DNA from: Salinimicrobium terrae DSM 17865
Lineage (GTDB): Bacteria; Bacteroidota; Bacteroidia; Flavobacteriales; Flavobacteriaceae
Direction of reading: 5' to 3'
DNA: 64,000 bases
Assembly (NCBI RefSeq): GCF_000424665.1
Contig: NZ_AUKI01000020.1
Span: 186,001 to 250,000, forward strand
Below the pieces are notes generated by a model. The model worked only from the letters and a program-made list of their open reading frames with translations, made no database searches and was not told the origin of the DNA. Positions 19,762-28,127 of this stretch are shown here, piece by piece. Made by a program: the position numbers and the translations under genes. The first letter of the stretch is position 1. Every line of letters starts with the position of its first letter.

Positions 19762-19784
19762 CAGCTAATAATATTTCAGGAAAT

Positions 19785-20729
19785 ATGACAATTACCCAGT
19801 TACATTATGTTTTGGCTGTTGCCGAGCATCAGAATTTCACTAAAGCTGCGCAAAAAGTATTTGTAACTCAGCCTACTTTGAGTATGCAAATTCAGAAACT
19901 GGAAGATGAACTGGATGTCCTGATCTTTGATCGTAGTAAAAAGCCTATTGAACTTACTGAGACAGGTCGTAAAATTGTTCAGCAAGCCAGGAATATTGTA
20001 AATGAAAGTGACAGGATCAAGGATATTGTAGATCAGCAAAAAGGGTTTGTGGGCGGCCTTTTCAGACTGGGGGTAATTCCCACGGTTATGCCTACTCTGT
20101 TACCTATGTTCCTGAACAATTTTATAAAGAAGTTTCCAAAGGTGAAGTTGAAAATTGAGGAACTCCACACCGAAGCAATAATTGAAAGACTGCAGGACGG
20201 GCATCTTGATGCGGCCATTGCAGCCACCCCGTTAGAACTTCCTAATATTAAAGAACAGGTTCTTTATTATGAACCCTTTGTTGGATACATTCCGCCGGGT
20301 CACAGACTGCACTCCAGGAACAAACTTGAGGTGGATGAACTCGACCTGGATGACATCCTTCTGCTGGAAGATGGACATTGCTTTAAAGAAGGTATTCTTA
20401 ATTTATGTAAGGCTACGCGGGAATCTGGAAACAAAAATATTCAGCTGGAAAGCGGCAGCTTTGAAACAATGGTTAAACTTGCCAATGAAGGCTTGGGGAT
20501 GACCCTTCTACCCTATCTTCATACCCTGGACCTGAAGGAGAATGAACAGAAAAATATTAGAATGTTTGTAGAACCAAGTCCTGCAAGGGAAGTAAGTATC
20601 ATCTACAATAAAAGTGAATTAAAAATGCAGATCATTGAAGCTTTACGCAGCACGATCGCCGGAGTTATAAAAGGCGCAATAGCCTTTCAGAACGTACAAA
20701 TAATCAGTCCTCTCCAAAAAAATAAATAG
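19785..20729 (+). CDS. oxyR: Hydrogen-peroxide-sensing LysR-type regulator OxyR
   Basis: A 314-aa LysR-family regulator with an N-terminal winged HTH (residues 1-60, NFTKAAQKVFVTQPTLSMQIQKLE) and a two-lobed regulatory domain. Cysteines 199 and 208 sit in DGHCFKEGILNLC, the same spacing and even the same numbers as the peroxide-reactive Cys199/Cys208 of E. coli OxyR. This strongly supports peroxide sensing by disulfide formation. It would activate catalase/peroxidase genes, none of which are in this window. It is monocistronic and shares a bidirectional terminator with the convergent 65-aa gene. Confidence 0.93.
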   Translation: MTITQLHYVLAVAEHQNFTKAAQKVFVTQPTLSMQIQKLEDELDVLIFDRSKKPIELTETGRKIVQQARNIVNESDRIKDIVDQQKGFVGGLFRLGVIPTVMPTLLPMFLNNFIKKFPKVKLKIEELHTEAIIERLQDGHLDAAIAATPLELPNIKEQVLYYEPFVGYIPPGHRLHSRNKLEVDELDLDDILLLEDGHCFKEGILNLCKATRESGNKNIQLESGSFETMVKLANEGLGMTLLPYLHTLDLKENEQKNIRMFVEPSPAREVSIIYNKSELKMQIIEALRSTIAGVIKGAIAFQNVQIISPLQKNK

Positions 20730-20752
20730 AGATCCTTATCCTGACTATCAAT

Positions 20753-20784
20753 AAAAAAAAGCGGCTCCAGGAGCCGCTTTTTTA
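20753..20784. terminator. Bidirectional terminator between oxyR and the 65-aa gene
   Basis: Stem GCGGCTC / GAGCCGC with CAG loop, flanked by eight A and six T, so it can act on both strands. Confidence 0.88.
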
Positions 20785-20785
20785 T

Positions 20786-20983
20786 TTAAGGATTTAGATA
20801 AATTAGACATTTATTCAATTCGGGATTTTGCCGAATCAGGGTGAAAATGTAAAGCTTCAATTCTTCAATCTCATAAGGGAGTAATCGTTGAAGTGCCTTT
20901 TTCACCTCTTTGCAGAACAGAGTAACATCAAAACTTACTTTACTAAGTACGGTCTTAGTGTACTCGAACATCGCTCTTGCCAT
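20786..20983 (-). CDS. Conserved small protein, 65 aa, function unknown
   Basis: A 65-aa protein starting MARAMFEYTKTVLSKVSFD and continuing LFCKEVKKALQRLLPYEIEELK. I recall closely similar 60-70 aa proteins in many Flavobacteriia, so I regard it as real despite its size. It has two cysteines, an amphipathic helical profile and no signal peptide. It converges on oxyR and shares its terminator. A palindrome-like CGAAATCGTTTTCG lies about 60 bp upstream of its start and could be its operator. No function is proposed. Confidence 0.8.
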   Translation of the reverse strand: MARAMFEYTKTVLSKVSFDVTLFCKEVKKALQRLLPYEIEELKLYIFTLIRQNPELNKCLIYLNP

Positions 20984-21111
20984 AATGAAAAAATTAGTTA
21001 ACCTTGGTTAGAAAAAGTAATGGTTATCTATAAGCGAAATCGTTTTCGTTAATGATATAAAAATAAGCTTTTTTTTCTAAAAAGGAACAAGATGAAGCTA
21101 ATTTAACACTC

Positions 21112-21912
21112 CTAAAATCGGTTATCCCCACTCACCATATTCCCAAGGCCTCCCAAGATACTACCCTCTCCTTTATCTTTACCTCCGCCCTGTGGTGCCG
21201 CAGCAAGTATACGCCCTGCAAGTCTGCTGAACGGGAGGGATTGAACGAAAACTGTCCCGGGACCTGTAAGGGTAGCATAGAATAAACCTTCCCCGCCAAA
21301 AAGGCTATTTTTAATGCCTCCTATAAATTCAATATCGTAATTCACATCTTTGGTAAAACCAATAATGCAACCAGTATCAACCTGAAGTTTTTCACCCGGT
21401 TGCAGGACTTTTTTTGCCGTAGTACCACCTGAATGAACGAAGGCCATCCCATCCCCTTCCAGTTTTTGCATAATAAAGCCTTCTCCTCCAAAGAATCCCC
21501 TGCCCAGTTTGCGACTGAACTCCACTCCAATGGCAACTCCTTTGGCCGCACATAAAAAAGCATCTTTTTGACAGATAAATTTACCACCATATTCGGTAAG
21601 GTCCAGAGGGATCACTTTTCCGGGGTAAGGAGAAGCAAAACTAATCTTCTTCTTCCCCGGCACCTGATTGGTAAAAATGGTCATAAAAAGACTTTCCCCA
21701 GTGAGTAATCTCTTTCCCGCTCCAAGGACTTTTCCCAGGAAACCTTCGTTTTGTTTGGAACCATCTCCAAAAATAGTATCCATCTTGATACCGTTATCCA
21801 TCATCATAAAATTCCCGGCTTCGGCAATTACAGCCTCCTGTGGGTCCAGCTCCAGCTCTACGTACTGCATCTCTTCCCCAAAGATCTCGTAGTCTATTTC
21901 ATGTGCATTCAT
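21112..21912 (-). CDS. AIM24/TIGR00266 family protein
   Basis: A 266-aa protein of the TIGR00266/AIM24 family, rich in beta strands and glycine. Typical elements are [36 protein letters not shown] and the C-terminal [20 protein letters not shown]. The mitochondrial relative AIM24 supports respiratory-complex and MICOS integrity; bacterial roles are unproven. A glycine-rich tail ends the protein. It is followed at some distance by no same-strand partner, and the upstream spacer contains 7-bp-periodic repeats. Confidence 0.92.
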   Translation of the reverse strand: MNAHEIDYEIFGEEMQYVELELDPQEAVIAEAGNFMMMDNGIKMDTIFGDGSKQNEGFLGKVLGAGKRLLTGESLFMTIFTNQVPGKKKISFASPYPGKVIPLDLTEYGGKFICQKDAFLCAAKGVAIGVEFSRKLGRGFFGGEGFIMQKLEGDGMAFVHSGGTTAKKVLQPGEKLQVDTGCIIGFTKDVNYDIEFIGGIKNSLFGGEGLFYATLTGPGTVFVQSLPFSRLAGRILAAAPQGGGKDKGEGSILGGLGNMVSGDNRF

Positions 21913-21929
21913 ATTAGTTAGGTTTAATG

Positions 21930-22047
21930 TTTAAAATTCAAAATTTAAAATTCAAAGTTTGGCGTTCTAGCGTCTGGAGTCTATTCTGATCTTTTAATCT
22001 ACTGATTATTACGAACCCATCACTGAATACTGATAACTAAATACTGC
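21930..22047. repeat. 7-bp-periodic degenerate repeat tracts
   Basis: Two short tracts in the spacer between the AIM24 and DUF4442 genes. One has units such as AAAATTC, AAAATTT, AAAATTC, AAAGTTT then GCGTTCT, AGCGTCT, GGAGTCT. The other (about 22019-22050) has ACTGAAT, ACTGATA, ACTAAAT, ACTGCCT. Each unit is 7 bases and units differ by one to three bases. Confidence 0.6.
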
Positions 22048-22500
22048 CTACTTTAATTTAATCGTCCATTCAAATTCAAATACTGAAACTTCGTCTCCAT
22101 TTTCATTTACTCCCCGAGAACGCATCCAGAAGGTTTGGCCTTCCCCGGTTTTTATTGTCTCTTCAATAGCTGTAATGACCAGGTGCGCATCATTACATAT
22201 AAAGGATATTTTGCCTGTTGCCTTTTTGGTGAATTTAGAATTATTCTGCGCCACCAGCATCGAAATACGCTTATTAGAAGCTTGTATAGCCGTCATCACC
22301 AAAGCTCCGGTACTTAATTCGGCCGCCATCGCCTGTACAGCAAAGTATAGAGAGTTAAAAGGATTTTGATTGATCCAGCGATGGGTGACGGTTGTAATGC
22401 AATGGGTTTCATCTATTTCCTTAACTCTTACCCCGCATAACCATGCACTGGGAAGTTTAAACATTAAAAAGGAATTCAATTTTTGAGATGAAACATCCAT
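22048..22500 (-). CDS. DUF4442 hot-dog-fold protein (thioesterase-like)
   Basis: A 150-aa protein matching the DUF4442 family, a hot-dog fold related to the PaaI thioesterases. Supporting segments are INQNPFNSLYFAVQAMAAEL and GKISFICNDA. It may hydrolyse an acyl-thioester, but no catalytic assignment is possible from sequence. It is a lone gene on the minus strand, divergent from the DUF4870 operon. Confidence 0.85.
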   Translation of the reverse strand: MDVSSQKLNSFLMFKLPSAWLCGVRVKEIDETHCITTVTHRWINQNPFNSLYFAVQAMAAELSTGALVMTAIQASNKRISMLVAQNNSKFTKKATGKISFICNDAHLVITAIEETIKTGEGQTFWMRSRGVNENGDEVSVFEFEWTIKLK

Positions 22501-22592
22501 AGTTACTGAAGATTTTTCTAAAAGTATTCAAATTATTCAACATGTTAAAATGTTAAATTTTGCATTTGATCTAAAAATTATAGTACTTTGTT

Positions 22593-22624
22593 TTGCATAA
22601 TACTGTCTTTAAGACATATATTTG
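22593..22624 (+). promoter_or_regulatory. Complete promoter of the DUF4870-PadR-PspC operon
   Basis: A TTG box (22593-22595) and TATATTTG (22617-22624) are separated by 21 bp, matching the Bacteroidota primary sigma consensus TTG-N(17-23)-TAnnTTTG. The predicted start is about 15 bases before the ATG at 22645. Confidence 0.7.
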
Positions 22625-22644
22625 CATAAGAAAATCAATCAAAA

Positions 22645-23169
22645 ATGACTAATCAATCGACAAATCCAGACAAAACAGTGGCAGCATTAATCCATTTATC
22701 CACTTTCTCGCAGTTCTTCTTTCCCTTCGGAAATTTTATTTTCCCTTTGATCTTTTGGACTGCTAAAAAGAATGATCCCTTTGTTAATGAACACGGAAAA
22801 CAAGCTCTTAATTTTCAGATAAGTCTTTTCCTTTATGCTTTGTTCCTTATAATGATAGGAGTTGCAGGTGCAATTATTATTGGACTCAATCTGAATTTTG
22901 AAGATTCCTTCTACTGGAATGAACATCAACAATGGATCGGGAATCCGCTGGAAGCAGGTCCTGTAGTTATTTATATCATGACTATGGCGTTTTTACTTCT
23001 GGCACTCTTTGTATTAAATATTTATGCAGTTGTTTCAGCTACTATAAGAGCAGGTGAAGGCAGGTATTATAAATATCCGTTAACTGTTAATTTTCTCAAT
23101 GCAGATGGATATCTCGAAAATCCTTCCGAAGCTACAGATAATACTACGCCAAAAGAGGCTTCAGAATAA
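22645..23169 (+). CDS. DUF4870 membrane protein
   Basis: A 174-aa integral membrane protein of the DUF4870 (Tic20-like) family. It begins with the family pattern TVAALIHLSTF and has IFWTAKKNDPFVNEHGKQALNF, then three hydrophobic segments (about 20-40, 62-85, 112-138). The C-terminus is cytoplasmic and polar. Its function is unknown. It is the first gene of an operon with a PadR regulator and a PspC protein, a combination that suggests envelope-stress control. Confidence 0.9.
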   Translation: MTNQSTNPDKTVAALIHLSTFSQFFFPFGNFIFPLIFWTAKKNDPFVNEHGKQALNFQISLFLYALFLIMIGVAGAIIIGLNLNFEDSFYWNEHQQWIGNPLEAGPVVIYIMTMAFLLLALFVLNIYAVVSATIRAGEGRYYKYPLTVNFLNADGYLENPSEATDNTTPKEASE

Positions 23170-23239
23170 ATCATCAATCAATTATCATCATCAATCAATC
23201 AAAAAATGAGCAGTTCAACAACATTCAAAACCCAACACT

Positions 23240-23584
23240 ATGAAGATTGAAAACACGAAGGCACAAATGCGCAAGGGTGTTTTGGAATACTGCATATTGT
23301 CTGTACTTAGAGACAATGATGCGTATGTAGCCGAAATCCTTGACACCCTGAAAAGTGCAAAACTCCTGGTGGTAGAAGGAACCATTTACCCGCTACTCAC
23401 CCGGCTTAAAAACGCCGGACTCCTCACCTACCGGTGGGAAGAATCCACCAGTGGGCCACCAAGAAAATATTACGGCCTTACAGAAACCGGAAAAATATTT
23501 CTTAAAGAATTAACCCACACCTGGGACGAGCTGCAAACAGCAGTAACTATTGTAACCACCCAAAAACCTAAAAATCATGAATAA
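23240..23584 (+). CDS. PadR family transcriptional regulator
   Basis: A 114-aa PadR-type winged helix protein: residues 10-90 include RKGVLEYCILSVLRD, VEGTIYPLLTRLKNAGLLTYRWEE (DNA-recognition helix and wing) and GPPRKYYGLTETG. PadR proteins usually repress their own operon. It sits between the DUF4870 and PspC genes and overlaps the latter by 8 bases, so it probably controls both. A 14-codon upstream frame (ATG at 23204) ends inside its start region and may couple translation. Confidence 0.93.
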   Translation: MKIENTKAQMRKGVLEYCILSVLRDNDAYVAEILDTLKSAKLLVVEGTIYPLLTRLKNAGLLTYRWEESTSGPPRKYYGLTETGKIFLKELTHTWDELQTAVTIVTTQKPKNHE

Positions 23585-25298
23585 AACAGTCAATATAAAT
23601 CTTGCCGGCATTTTCTTTCATATTGATGAGGATGCTTATGCCAGGCTGCAACATTACCTGGAGGCCATTAAAAAGTCTCTCACCAATACTTCTGGCCAGG
23701 AAGAGATCATTCATGATATTGAAGCGCGTATAGCCGAACTTTTTGCTGAAAAGATCAAAAATGAAAGACAGGTAATAGGCATCAGGGAAGTTGATGAAGT
23801 TATTTCTGTAATGGGCCAACCTGAAGACTATGTGCTTGATGAAGAGATATTTGAAGATGAGCCGGTCTATAAAAAAACCAGGGGCAAAAAACTATTTCGA
23901 GATACCGAGAACAGCTACATTGGCGGAGTATCCTCCGGGTTGGCTCATTATACCGGTATTGATGCTTTATGGATAAGAATTGCCTGGATCCTCCTTACCA
24001 TCTTCTCTACGGGGGCTTTTATCCTTATCTATATTGCACTATGGATCTTTGTTCCCGAAGCTAAAACTACTGCCGATAAACTTGCCATGCGTGGGGAGCC
24101 GGTAACTATTAGCAACATTGAACGCAAAATTAGAGAGGGGTTCGATGATGTGTCGGGAAAGATGAAGGACATCAACTACGAAAAATATGGGTATAAAGCG
24201 CGGTCTGGTGCAAATTCCGCTGCCACCGCCGTAGGTGATGTCGTAAAATTCATTCTTAACCTGTTCGTAAAGTTAATTGGTATCTTCCTTTTATTACTGG
24301 CAGGAGCCACTTTAATCGGCCTCTTTATTGGTTTATTTTCCATAGGGACTTTTGGAATTATCGAAGCTCCCTGGACAGATATGGTAGAGATTTCGGGACC
24401 GGGGGCAGACAGTATATGGATCATTTCCCTCCTCGCTTTTTTCGCGGTGGGAATTCCATTCTTTTTCCTGTTCATACTTGGTTTGAAGATCCTGGTAAAA
24501 GATCTCAAGTCCATTGGGAAAACTGCCAAGCTGGTACTATTAGGACTTTGGATCATCTCTGTATTGGGATTAATATTCTTCGGAATCCAGCAGGCTACGG
24601 AAAGAGCTTTTGATGGCGAAGTAAGAACTTCTGAAAATTTACCTGTGACCGCAAATGATACTTTGTACGTCAACATGATGGGAGATCCACAATTTAATTC
24701 CACTCCCTATAAATCAAATGACCTTAATATCTCCTATGATGAGAATGGGCAAAAGGTAATATGGATTCAGAATGTGCAGTTAATCGTTCAATCCACGTTG
24801 GATTCTACAGCAAGAATGGAGATCATTAAAGAAGCTGAAGGGAAAACTTATGAAGAAGCCCGACAAAGAGCTGAAGAAATTAATTATACCACCAGTTTTT
24901 CTAATGATCGCCTTGATTTAAGCGGCTTATTCACCACAGATCCTTCAAACAAATACAGGGACCAGAAAGTGCAGGTAACCCTGTTCCTTCCCGTGGGCAC
25001 TGTGCTTTATGCAGCAGACAACACCTATTCCTTCCATCGTAACACAGATAATTTCGGCGACATCCTGCATAATGGATATGAAGAGAGATACCTCAAAATA
25101 ACACGTGAAGGAACAGATTGCCTGGATTGTCCTGCCGAAGAAGAAGACCCATGGGGAGATTCCAACAGTGACTGGGACACAGGAGATGCCCAGGAGCAAA
25201 ATAGCGATTGGGACACAGGAGAAACCGAAGAGGAAACTCTTAATGAATTACAAGAGGAAGAACCCGAAGCGATCAAAACCGATACAATCTCAGGATAA
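23577..25298 (+). CDS. PspC domain-containing membrane protein
   Basis: A 573-aa protein with a soluble N-terminal region (residues 1-100), a PspC domain (about 105-165: FRDTENSYIGGVSSGLAHYTGID, then two helices ending IALWIFVPEA), further membrane helices (about 220-255, 280-305, 315-335) and an extracytoplasmic beta-rich domain. The C-terminus is very acidic, with two copies of a SDWDTGxxxEQ/EE unit (residues about 530-560). PspC proteins act in the phage-shock response to membrane damage. It is transcribed with PadR and with a 45-aa gene that starts in its stop codon. Confidence 0.92.
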   Translation: MNKTVNINLAGIFFHIDEDAYARLQHYLEAIKKSLTNTSGQEEIIHDIEARIAELFAEKIKNERQVIGIREVDEVISVMGQPEDYVLDEEIFEDEPVYKKTRGKKLFRDTENSYIGGVSSGLAHYTGIDALWIRIAWILLTIFSTGAFILIYIALWIFVPEAKTTADKLAMRGEPVTISNIERKIREGFDDVSGKMKDINYEKYGYKARSGANSAATAVGDVVKFILNLFVKLIGIFLLLLAGATLIGLFIGLFSIGTFGIIEAPWTDMVEISGPGADSIWIISLLAFFAVGIPFFFLFILGLKILVKDLKSIGKTAKLVLLGLWIISVLGLIFFGIQQATERAFDGEVRTSENLPVTANDTLYVNMMGDPQFNSTPYKSNDLNISYDENGQKVIWIQNVQLIVQSTLDSTARMEIIKEAEGKTYEEARQRAEEINYTTSFSNDRLDLSGLFTTDPSNKYRDQKVQVTLFLPVGTVLYAADNTYSFHRNTDNFGDILHNGYEERYLKITREGTDCLDCPAEEEDPWGDSNSDWDTGDAQEQNSDWDTGETEEETLNELQEEEPEAIKTDTISG

Positions 25299-25435
25299 TG
25301 GCAGTACTTATAGAAATTGTAGTGGCCTCCATCTTCACTCTTCTTTTTCCATCCGTAGAAGAGTGTGAACCTGAAGTTGCAGAAAAAGCAAAAACAGAAC
25401 AAGTTTGCAAGATCTATTCTTCCGAAGAATGTTAG
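25298..25435 (+). CDS. Small membrane/secreted protein, 45 aa
   Basis: A 45-codon frame whose ATG overlaps the TAA of the PspC gene by one base (TAATG). It encodes a hydrophobic N-terminus (AVLIEIVVASIFTLLFP) and then a charged tail with three cysteines, ending SSEEC. A strong terminator lies 15 bp after its stop, so the operon transcript includes it exactly. The tight coupling suggests a real gene. No family is recognised. Confidence 0.6.
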   Translation: MAVLIEIVVASIFTLLFPSVEECEPEVAEKAKTEQVCKIYSSEEC

Positions 25436-25449
25436 AATTAACCAAAAAC

Positions 25450-25480
25450 AAAAAGGCTGCCTTTGAGGGCAGCCTTTTTT
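25450..25480. terminator. Bidirectional terminator between PspC operon and trxB
   Basis: Stem AAAAAGGCTGCC / GGCAGCCTTTTT with a short loop; A run on one side and T run on the other. Confidence 0.88.
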
Positions 25481-25501
25481 ATTTACAAAACAATCAGTTC
25501 T

Positions 25502-26479
25502 CTATTTTGTGGCAACTTCTTCTTCCTCGGCACTCTCCACCGTAGCAAGATATCTTTCGGCATCCAGGGCAGCCATACATCCTGTACCGGCAGCAGTGAT
25601 TGCCTGGCGATATTCTTTGTCCTGAACATCTCCCGATGCGAAAACTCCAGGCAAATTAGTTTTGGTGCTCTTACCTGTAGTAATTATATAGCCGGTATTG
25701 TCCATATCCAGCTGACCTTTAAATATTTCCGTATTTGGTTTGTGTCCAATCGCAATGAAAAGTCCGGTGATGTTGATCTCCTCTTTTTCACCTGTTTTAT
25801 TATTCAGGATACGAAGCCCTTCAACCACCTGATCTCCCAATACTTCATCAACCTCAGAATTGAACCGCACCTCAAGATTCTTAGTATTAAAAACCCTGTG
25901 CTGCATGGCTTTTGAAGCCCGCAGTTCATCTTTTCTTACCAGCATGGTAACTTTTGCACAAATATTTGCCAGATAGGTAGCTTCTTCGGCGGCAGTATCT
26001 CCTCCTCCAACAATAGCTACTTCCTGATTTTTATAAAAGAATCCGTCGCAAACAGCACAGGCCGAAACTCCTCCGCCTCTTAAACGCTGTTCACTGGGAA
26101 GACCAAGATATTTCGCGGTAGCCCCTGTAGAAATGATCACAGTTTCGGCTTCCAACCACGTGGAGTTATCCACACAAACCTGGTGGATCCCGCCATTTTC
26201 CTTACTCAATTGTACCTCGGTTACCATTCCAATGCGCACCTGGGTGCCAAACCTTTCGGCTTGTTTTTGAAGATCGATCATCATTGCAGGACCGTCAATC
26301 CCATCGGGATAGCCTGGGAAATTATCTACTTCGGTGGTGGTGGTTAGCTGGCCACCGGGTTCCATCCCGGTATACATTACCGGGTGAAGATCTGCTCTGG
26401 CAGCATATATGGCCGCAGTATAACCTGCAGGGCCCGAGCCTATAATAAGGCATTTTATTCTCTCTCTGGTTTCACTCAT
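25502..26479 (-). CDS. trxB: Thioredoxin-disulfide reductase
   Basis: TrxB uses NADPH to reduce thioredoxin in the cytoplasm. The 325-aa flavoprotein shows the FAD motif GSGPAGYTAA (14-23), the redox-active CAVCDG with Cys141 and Cys144, the NADPH motif GGGDTAAEEA, and GVFASGDVQD near the end. A short Glu-rich tail (SAEEEEVATK) is added. It converges on the PspC operon and is divergent from the TRIC channel gene. It would serve the TlpA, redoxin and peroxide functions elsewhere in the window. Confidence 0.97.
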   Translation of the reverse strand: MSETRERIKCLIIGSGPAGYTAAIYAARADLHPVMYTGMEPGGQLTTTTEVDNFPGYPDGIDGPAMMIDLQKQAERFGTQVRIGMVTEVQLSKENGGIHQVCVDNSTWLEAETVIISTGATAKYLGLPSEQRLRGGGVSACAVCDGFFYKNQEVAIVGGGDTAAEEATYLANICAKVTMLVRKDELRASKAMQHRVFNTKNLEVRFNSEVDEVLGDQVVEGLRILNNKTGEKEEINITGLFIAIGHKPNTEIFKGQLDMDNTGYIITTGKSTKTNLPGVFASGDVQDKEYRQAITAAGTGCMAALDAERYLATVESAEEEEVATK

Positions 26480-26565
26480 GATGATAAAAATTTCTTCCTG
26501 TAAAAGTAGTAACTTTCAAAGAAACCTTACAGTTTTATAGATACAGATTTGTTATAGAAGAATAA

Positions 26566-26584
26566 CTTCTGTCATTGACAGAAG
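26566..26584. repeat. Perfect 8-bp inverted repeat between trxB and TRIC gene
   Basis: CTTCTGTC - ATT - GACAGAAG followed by GTTTTT. It lies in the divergent promoter region, centred about 42 bp upstream of the last base of the -7 element for the TRIC gene, so an operator is as likely as a hairpin. Confidence 0.5.
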
Positions 26585-26609
26585 GTTTTTCAGGCTCCTC
26601 CTATTAACC

Positions 26610-26617
26610 TACCTTTG
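26610..26617 (+). promoter_or_regulatory. -7 element for TRIC gene (TACCTTTG), probably leaderless
   Basis: Perfect TAnnTTTG match ending 5 bases before the A of the ATG at 26622. With the usual spacing, RNA would start at or next to the start codon. Confidence 0.55.
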
Positions 26618-26621
26618 GAGC

Positions 26622-27293
26622 ATGATCGATTTGTCCCTATTCAATATCCTGGACCTGTTGGGAACTATTGCCTTTGCAATTTCGGGAGCTCTCTCGGCCA
26701 TGAACCGCAGACTCGATCTTTTCGGAATTTTTATTATAGCATTTGTCACAGCAATTGGCGGCGGGACGGTAAGAGATATATTAATAGGAAATACGCCGGT
26801 GACCTGGATGGAAAACACTATTTATATATATGTTATTGGATTTGTGACTATCCTGGCAATAATTTTCAGAAAAAACCTCGATCACCTTAAAAAATCTCTT
26901 TTCCTCTTCGATACCATAGGCTTGGGAATTTTCACCATTACCGGGGTGGAAATTGGGATTCAAAATAATCTTAACCCTATTATTTGCATTACCCTGGGAG
27001 CCATTACAGGCACCTTTGGTGGAGTGATAAGAGATATTCTTTGTAATGAGATCCCGGTAATCTTTAGAAAAGAAATCTACGCCACCGCTTGTATAGTGGG
27101 AGGCCTGGCTTTTATTATATTTTATGAGCTGGGAATGCCACAGGATGTAATTTATATCATCACCTCATTGACTGTGATAATTATAAGATTACTGGCAGTG
27201 AAATTTCAAATCTCCCTTCCTTCCTTCTACCTTTCTCAGAAAAGATTTACATCATTTTCTTTCCCAGCCTGTAACGTTTTCATTTCCAGATAG
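26622..27293 (+). CDS. Trimeric intracellular cation channel (TRIC/UPF0126) family protein
   Basis: A 223-aa inner-membrane protein with two repeats of three helices, each with the glycine-rich signature: DLLGTIAFAISGALSAMNR and AIGGGTVRDILIG in the first, ITGVEIG and ITGTFGGVIRDILCNE in the second. Prokaryotic TRIC channels are monovalent cation channels forming trimers; earlier annotation is UPF0126 or YadS/YicG. It stands alone, divergent from trxB. Its -7 element is so close to the ATG that the mRNA is probably leaderless. Confidence 0.92.
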   Translation: MIDLSLFNILDLLGTIAFAISGALSAMNRRLDLFGIFIIAFVTAIGGGTVRDILIGNTPVTWMENTIYIYVIGFVTILAIIFRKNLDHLKKSLFLFDTIGLGIFTITGVEIGIQNNLNPIICITLGAITGTFGGVIRDILCNEIPVIFRKEIYATACIVGGLAFIIFYELGMPQDVIYIITSLTVIIIRLLAVKFQISLPSFYLSQKRFTSFSFPACNVFISR

Positions 27294-27359
27294 TCTTTAA
27301 GGTAAGAACAATCAAAATCCCCCGAAGAAATTGATTATTAATCTTTAAAATATTGCATT

Positions 27360-27713
27360 ATGAAACGTTTTAAATTATTACTGCTGACCTTAGCGATCAC
27401 TGTTTCTACAGTTATCTATGCAGAAAAGCCTGAAAGGATCTATGACCTCAACGGCCTTACTGCCGAAATCGAACTTTTACTTCGGGATACTAACCAAAGC
27501 CTGCAAGAAGGAACTAGCGTCACTGTTTTCTTTTCTGTTTCAGAAAACATGAGCATTCAATATGTCAGCGTAGCCGCACAAGACCTGGAAGTAAGCCATC
27601 TGTTACAGAAGAAACTTCAGGGACAAAAACTTGACGGACTAAAGTGGAAGGAAGGAATGATCTACGAACTCTCTGTCTTCGGAAAAAATCCCGGAAAATG
27701 CCTTGCCAACTAA
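27360..27713 (+). CDS. Secreted hypothetical protein, 117 aa
   Basis: A 117-aa protein with a clear signal peptide (MKRFKLLLLTLAITVSTVIYA, cut near residue 21). The mature part (residues 25-105) alternates hydrophobic and polar residues (SVTVFFSVSENMSIQYVSVAA), suggesting a small beta-rich fold like TonB-C or carboxypeptidase-regulatory-like domains, but I cannot assign it. Its last 4 bases overlap the convergent YeeE gene. It lies 66 bp after the TRIC gene and could be co-transcribed with it. Confidence 0.75.
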   Translation: MKRFKLLLLTLAITVSTVIYAEKPERIYDLNGLTAEIELLLRDTNQSLQEGTSVTVFFSVSENMSIQYVSVAAQDLEVSHLLQKKLQGQKLDGLKWKEGMIYELSVFGKNPGKCLAN

Positions 27714-28126
27714 TGTGGCAAATGCTTCCGAAGCAATCCGTAAAGGAAAGCGCCCCCTAAAGCCCCAATTAGGACAACCACTACAGAAATATATCCCGCG
27801 CCTATTAAGGTATAAATAGGCCCGGGACATGCTCCGGCCAAAGCCCAGCCCAACCCAAAAATAATCCCTCCAAAAAAGTACTTTTTAAAGCCTCTTTCTT
27901 TAGAGGCTATTTTTATGGGTTCTCCAAAAAAAGATTTCAGGTGCTTTCTTTTTATAATCTGCACTCCAATTATTCCTATGATTAAGGCTGAGCCTATAAT
28001 TCCATACATATGAAAGGCCTCAAACCTGAACATCTCATAAATGCGAAACCATGAAGCAGCTTCAGATTTGAACATCACTATCCCAAAAAATATCCCGATT
28101 AATAAATAACCTGCTGTTCTTTTCAT
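27710..28126 (-). CDS. YeeE/YedE-type (DUF6691) sulfur permease half, 138 aa
   Basis: A 138-aa membrane protein with four hydrophobic segments and the conserved GGIIFGLGWALAGACPGPIYTLIGAG block (about residues 85-110), whose cysteine is the thiolate-handling residue of this family. In the related protein TsuA, such cysteines relay thiosulfate through the membrane. It pairs with the adjacent 185-aa half, one base upstream, so the two probably form one two-part transporter. Such pairs commonly lie beside rhodanese and persulfide dioxygenase genes, as in this region. Confidence 0.87.
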   Translation of the reverse strand: MKRTAGYLLIGIFFGIVMFKSEAASWFRIYEMFRFEAFHMYGIIGSALIIGIIGVQIIKRKHLKSFFGEPIKIASKERGFKKYFFGGIIFGLGWALAGACPGPIYTLIGAGYISVVVVLIGALGGAFLYGLLRKHLPH

Positions 28127-28127
28127 C

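Noticed and set aside
23204-23248. 14-codon frame before the PadR gene as a real peptide gene
   Set aside because: Too short to support; may only couple translation.
24176-24703. 175-codon frame opposite the PspC gene
   Set aside because: Antisense of membrane segments; no independent support.
25463-25915. 150-codon frame opposite trxB
   Set aside because: It is the antisense shadow of trxB, which has complete catalytic motifs.
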